A stretch of DNA of 8,236 bases from Elusimicrobiota bacterium (GTDB taxonomy: Bacteria; Elusimicrobiota; Endomicrobiia; Endomicrobiales; Endomicrobiaceae). This document shows positions 5,121 to 8,236 of the stretch, piece after piece. Position numbers and translations under genes: made by a program. The notes beneath the pieces are model-generated. The model saw only the letters and a program-made list of their open reading frames with translations, had not been told where the DNA came from and did not search any database. Each line of letters begins with the position of its first letter. The stretch's first letter is position 1. The stretch spans positions 1 to 8,236 of the forward strand of contig JAIRQB010000182.1 in the NCBI GenBank assembly GCA_031256695.1, given 5' to 3'.

Positions 5121-5791
5121 GATTTTTAAATGCAGGCGACTGCGCTATCACAGTTGAGTTTGGAAATGAAATTTCAGAAGAGATGAATTTATATGTCAAA
5201 ACTTTTACGGATAGATTTGACAGGGCAAATCTCAACGGAGTTTTAGATTTAATTCCGACTTACAGGTCTGTTTTAATCTCATTTAATCCTTTGAAAATTT
5301 CAAGAGAAGAGATTAAGACTTTCGCTGAAAATGTGATGAGCGGTTTTTCGCCTACGGCGCACGAGGAGCAAAAAGAAATTGTAGAAATTCCCGTTTTATA
5401 CGGCGGCGGAATGGGACCGGATTTGGATTTTATTTCAGATTGGACCAAACTGTCGCCTCAAGAAATAATTGAAAAACATTCAAGCGTCAACTATCTAATC
5501 TATATGATAGGTTTTACGCCCGGTTTTCCATATTTAGGCGGTATGCCTAAAGAGTTGAGCGCCCCAAGGCTAAATTCTCCAAGGAAAGCGATACCTGCAG
5601 GCTCTGTCGGCATAGCGGGGGCGCAGACGGGCATATATCCCGTAGAAAGTCCCGGAGGCTGGCGCATAATAGGACGGACTCCTCTTAAAATTTTTGATTA
5701 TGAAAGAGAAAATCCATTTCTTTTAAAAGCGGGACAATATCTGAAGTTTTATCCAATTACAGAAGAAGAGTTTTATGAAAAATACCTTTGA
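5117..5791 (+). CDS. pxpB: 5-oxoprolinase subunit B (KipI family)
   Basis: PxpB forms the ATP-dependent 5-oxoprolinase with PxpA and PxpC; the Bacillus homologue KipI also inhibits the sporulation kinase KinA. The 224 residues are normal for a stand-alone B subunit. Conserved blocks: NAGDCAITVEFG (5-16), the C-terminal cyclophilin-like domain with GFTPGFPYLGGMP (132-144), PRKAIPAGSVGIAGAQTGIY (155-174) and SPGGWRIIGRTP (178-189). The ATG overlaps the transporter stop by four bases, so the two are coupled. PxpC (KipA) usually follows directly or is fused to B. Here the next gene, 20 bases on, is an E1-like enzyme, so the partner subunit must be elsewhere or absent. Confidence 0.94.
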   Translation: MRFLNAGDCAITVEFGNEISEEMNLYVKTFTDRFDRANLNGVLDLIPTYRSVLISFNPLKISREEIKTFAENVMSGFSPTAHEEQKEIVEIPVLYGGGMGPDLDFISDWTKLSPQEIIEKHSSVNYLIYMIGFTPGFPYLGGMPKELSAPRLNSPRKAIPAGSVGIAGAQTGIYPVESPGGWRIIGRTPLKIFDYERENPFLLKAGQYLKFYPITEEEFYEKYL

Positions 5792-5811
5792 CAAAATTTA
5801 AGAGTTATAAG

Positions 5812-6942
5812 ATGAACGACATAAATTTAACAGATAAAGAAGCATTGCGTTATAGCAGGCATTTAATTCTGCCTGAAATAAATATAGAGGGGCAAAAAAA
5901 GTTAAAAAAAGCGCGCGTTTTAATAATCGGCGCAGGCGGTCTCGGCTCCCCTTTGTCTTTATACCTTGCGTCTTCAGGCATCGGCAAAATAGGAATAGTT
6001 GATTTTGACAATGTAGACATCTCAAATTTGCAACGCCAAATAATACATAACAACAGCGATATAGGCTTTTCAAAAGCGCTTTCAGCCAAAAATAAAATGG
6101 AGAATTTAAATCCTTTTATAGAAGTTGAGGCTTTTAATCTGCATTTGAGCGCTTCAAATATTTTAGGCATTGCCAAAAATTACGATATTATCGCAGACGG
6201 GACGGACAATTTTCCCGCAAGATACCTTATAAATGATGCGGCTGTTCTGCTCGGCATTCCTTGCATCTACGGCTCAATTTTTCAATTTGAAGGGCAAGTC
6301 AGCGTTTTTTATGCAAAAGAGGGACCCTGTTATAGATGTTTGTCGCCGTCTCCTCCGCCGCCTGAGAGCGCAACATCTTGCGCCGAAAGCGGCGTTTTTG
6401 CCCCATTGCCCGGCATAATAGGAACTTTGCAGGCAAATGAAATTATCAAATTGATTTTAGGAATAGGAAGTCCATTGCTGGGACGTCTCTTGATTTTTGA
6501 CGCTTTAAATGCCGCTTTTAAAGAATTTAAAATTGAAAAAGATAAAAATTGCCCCATTTGCGGAGCAAATCCTTCTATAAAACAACTCATAGACTATGAA
6601 GATTTCTGCGGATATAAACAAAACAAGACAAAAATCGCTGAAATTTCCCCTGAAGAATTGGAAGCAAAAATCAAAAATAGCGCAAAATTGCAGATAATTG
6701 ACATAAGAGAACCTTCTGAAAGAGCGTTTTTTATTTTTCCGCAAAGTAAAAATATCCCATTAAGTCAAATTTCACGAAGGATGGGCGAGTTAAATTCAGA
6801 TTTTGAGATTGTTTTAGCCTGCCAAGCGGGATATAAAAGCGTTTTTGCCGCCCGCATTTTAGAGGAAAACGGCTTCCAAGGAAAAGTTTTCAATTTAACG
6901 GGCGGTATAAACAAATATATAGAAAGCATTCAAAAAGCATAG
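5812..6942 (+). CDS. MoeB/ThiF-type E1-like adenylyltransferase fused to rhodanese
   Basis: E1-like enzymes of this kind adenylate the C-terminal glycine of a ubiquitin-like sulfur carrier (MoaD, ThiS, CysO types); a fused rhodanese domain then supplies persulfide sulfur. Residues 1-260 are the E1 domain, with the nucleotide loop GAGGLGSP (40-47), DFDNVDISNLQRQ (64-76), DGTDNFPARYLIND (129-142), conserved cysteine C190 in SCAESGVF, and zinc cysteines C173, C176, C247 and C250. Residues 275-376 are the rhodanese domain, with IIDIREPSE and active cysteine C337 in ACQAGYKS. Length and order match MoeB-rhodanese proteins (MOCS3/Uba4-like). The ATG at 5812 has AAGAG at good spacing; a TTG at 5788 overlapping pxpB is less likely. 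No carrier protein gene is in view, so MoeB, ThiF and cysteine-synthesis roles cannot be separated. Confidence 0.92.
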   Translation: MNDINLTDKEALRYSRHLILPEINIEGQKKLKKARVLIIGAGGLGSPLSLYLASSGIGKIGIVDFDNVDISNLQRQIIHNNSDIGFSKALSAKNKMENLNPFIEVEAFNLHLSASNILGIAKNYDIIADGTDNFPARYLINDAAVLLGIPCIYGSIFQFEGQVSVFYAKEGPCYRCLSPSPPPPESATSCAESGVFAPLPGIIGTLQANEIIKLILGIGSPLLGRLLIFDALNAAFKEFKIEKDKNCPICGANPSIKQLIDYEDFCGYKQNKTKIAEISPEELEAKIKNSAKLQIIDIREPSERAFFIFPQSKNIPLSQISRRMGELNSDFEIVLACQAGYKSVFAARILEENGFQGKVFNLTGGINKYIESIQKA

Positions 6943-6973
6943 CAAGACTTCCAATATAGCAAGCAACAAAACT

Positions 6974-7027
6974 AAACAGCGCGATAATACTATTGCGCAG
7001 CAAGACTTATCTTGATTTTCGCTGTTT
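6974..7027 (+). terminator. foldable region after the 5-oxoproline cluster, possible weak terminator
   Basis: AAACAGCG (6974-6981) can pair with CGCTGTTT (7020-7027). Inside lie a hairpin GCGCGATA/TATTGCGC (6979-6998, one G-U pair) and CAAGA-CTTA-TCTTG (7001-7014) followed by ATTTTC. The stems share bases, so alternative folds exist. As a terminator the inner stem is short. It is still the only candidate between the E1-rhodanese gene and the next promoter. A 10-base direct repeat AGCAAGACTT (6941-6950 and 6999-7008) overlaps it. Confidence 0.35.
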
Positions 7028-7150
7028 TATACGGGAATATTCTTTCAATTTTATGCCGATATTTTCTATCCTTCAAAATTTGCTTTTCCATTGTCTTTCC
7101 TAAATATCAATCTGCAAAAACGCATCTTAATCCAAAAACTTTTAAAGGCT

Positions 7151-7164
7151 ATTTTTTGTAAAAT
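7151..7164 (+). promoter_or_regulatory. candidate promoter of the substrate-binding protein gene
   Basis: ATTTTTTG followed by TAAAAT (7159-7164) gives a -10-like box about 60 bases before the ATG, with no clear -35. It resembles the block at 932-945 closely, including a CGCAG a few bases downstream of both. The remainder of the gap 7028-7150 is AT-rich and I see nothing definable in it. Confidence 0.3.
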
Positions 7165-7180
7165 TCCAACGCAGAAATCA

Positions 7181-7203
7181 GCCGACGCATTTATTGCGGC
7201 GGC
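7181..7203 (+). promoter_or_regulatory. 5' leader hairpin before the substrate-binding protein gene
   Basis: GCCG-a-CGCA (7181-7189) pairs with TGCG-g-CGGC (7195-7203) around a TTTAT loop, a GC-rich stem in AT-rich surroundings. It ends 11 bases before GGAG (7215-7218). No T-run follows, so it is not a terminator. It would sit near the 5' end of a message starting at about 7171, where it could protect the RNA or tune translation. Confidence 0.45.
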
Positions 7204-7224
7204 AAAATAAAAAAGGAGAAATGT

Positions 7225-8236
7225 ATGAAAAAAACAATTGCATCTTTGCTGTGTTTTGTCTTTGTTTTTGCGGTTTTCACAAGTTGTGGACCGAAAGCCT
7301 CAAAAGGCGGGAAACTTGTAATCTATTCGCCTAATACTGAAGATTTAGTAAATAAAGTAATAGGCGCTTTTGAGAAAGAGACGGGGATTAAAGTAGAAAT
7401 TATTTCTACGGGAACGGGCGAGATATTCAAAAGAGTTGAATCTGAAAAGAACAATCCATATGCCGACGTTTTATGGGGCGGCTCTTGGGCTGTCTATGCC
7501 AATAATTTAGATTTGCTTGAAGAATATGTATCCCCCGGCGATAAAGAACTCCCTGCCAACTATCAAAATGTCACCAAGAAAATCACAGCCTATTGCCTTG
7601 ACGGCAGCGTCTTGCTCGTCAATAAAAATTTAATAGGCGATATTAAAGTTGAAGGATACCGCGATTTATTAAATCCTAAACTCAAAGGAAAAATTGCTAT
7701 GGGAGACCCTTCTAATTCCTCCTCTGCTTTCGCCCATTTGACAAATATGCTCCTTGCTATAGGTGGCGGCTATACTGAGGCGGCGGGGTGGAATTATGTA
7801 AAAGCCTTGCTCGCTAATCTCAATGGTAAAATTTTAAATTCTTCCTCTGCCGTTCATAAAGGAGTAGCGGGCGGAGAATATGCAGTAGGCATTACATATG
7901 AAGACCCCTCTGCGGCTTATATCAGAGACGGCGCTCCCGTAGAAATAGTCTATATGAAAGAAGGCGTCGTTTTCTTATTCCCGGGCGCAGCAATAGTTAA
8001 AGGCGCAAAGAATAAAGAAAATGCGCAGAAATTTATAGATTTCATAATAAGCAAAACGGCTCAAGACATTATTGGAACTGAACTCACTGTCCGCCCTGTC
8101 CGTTCAGATTCTAAATTAGGCAGTTATTTAAAGCCTTTCAACGATATAAAGACTTTAAAAGAAGACAGCAATTATGTCCAGCAGCATAAAAATGAAATTG
8201 TAGAGCAGTATAAGAAGATATTTGCATCAACGGGCA
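7225..8236 (+). CDS. ABC transporter substrate-binding lipoprotein, AfuA/Fe(III)-type, 3'-truncated
   Basis: 337 codons are visible and the frame is open to the window end; by family size only a few residues should be missing. The N terminus is a lipoprotein signal: MKK, a hydrophobic stretch (5-18), and lipobox FTSC with C21 as the lipid-bearing cysteine. After it comes a class-II periplasmic-binding fold: KLVIYSPNTEDLVNKVIGAF, GTGEIFKRVESEKNNPYADV, GGSWAVYANNLDLLEEY, GITYEDPSAAYIRDG (222-236) and the FIDFIIS region. This pattern fits the family that binds Fe(III), 2-aminoethylphosphonate or similar small ligands for an ABC importer, whose membrane and ATPase genes probably follow beyond the window. 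The substrate cannot be fixed from sequence alone. The ATG at 7225 is preferred to one at 7221, which soon meets a stop; GGAG lies six bases upstream. Confidence 0.88.
   Translation, partial: MKKTIASLLCFVFVFAVFTSCGPKASKGGKLVIYSPNTEDLVNKVIGAFEKETGIKVEIISTGTGEIFKRVESEKNNPYADVLWGGSWAVYANNLDLLEEYVSPGDKELPANYQNVTKKITAYCLDGSVLLVNKNLIGDIKVEGYRDLLNPKLKGKIAMGDPSNSSSAFAHLTNMLLAIGGGYTEAAGWNYVKALLANLNGKILNSSSAVHKGVAGGEYAVGITYEDPSAAYIRDGAPVEIVYMKEGVVFLFPGAAIVKGAKNKENAQKFIDFIISKTAQDIIGTELTVRPVRSDSKLGSYLKPFNDIKTLKEDSNYVQQHKNEIVEQYKKIFASTG

Noticed and set aside
7221..7223. Earlier ATG before the substrate-binding protein
   Set aside because: It is in another frame, which stops after roughly 40 codons, while the ATG at 7225 begins a proper lipoprotein signal.

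Overview
This is an AT-rich bacterial chromosome segment, perhaps 38-40% GC by eye, with compact operons, strong GGAGG-type ribosome binding sites and a lipoprotein signal at the right end. Nothing in it fixes the phylum. The mix of AT-rich codons, GTCATTGCGG-type intergenic palindromes and GAGAATT tandem repeats would suit a gut-associated lineage such as Elusimicrobiota or Spirochaetota, but that is a guess and not a result.

Left part (1-2580): the window opens inside mnmA, the tRNA 2-thiouridylase, on the + strand. It is followed by a 240-base gap holding a -10-like box, two strong hairpins and back-to-back terminators. On the - strand comes a housekeeping block, plsY > HU/IHF-like gene > merR-like gene > tRNA-Pro(GGG) > intrinsic terminator. 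Its protein genes overlap by a few bases and it probably runs as one transcript.

Middle part (2640-6942): a + strand 5-oxoproline (pyroglutamate) cluster. A well-spaced promoter is followed at once by a terminator-like hairpin and then by pxpA. A 429-base gap comes next, with three GTCATTGCGG palindromic repeats and a leader hairpin. After it sit a YcsG-type NRAMP-superfamily transporter, pxpB and an E1-like (MoeB/ThiF) protein fused to a rhodanese domain, the last three tightly coupled. pxpC, which normally follows pxpB, is not in the window. The E1-rhodanese gene occupies its place.

Right part (6943-8236): a 282-base gap with foldable elements and a promoter-like box, then a lipoprotein substrate-binding protein of the Fe(III)/AfuA-like ABC family, cut by the window end.

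Likely joint working (inference): YcsG brings in 5-oxoproline or a related compound, and PxpA with PxpB, plus a PxpC encoded elsewhere, converts it to glutamate. The E1-rhodanese protein is a sulfur-activation enzyme whose presence in this operon is unexplained. The most interesting points are the missing pxpC with its E1-rhodanese replacement, the possible attenuator before pxpA, the metal-site loss in the NRAMP-like transporter, and the structured non-coding segment at 940-1080.
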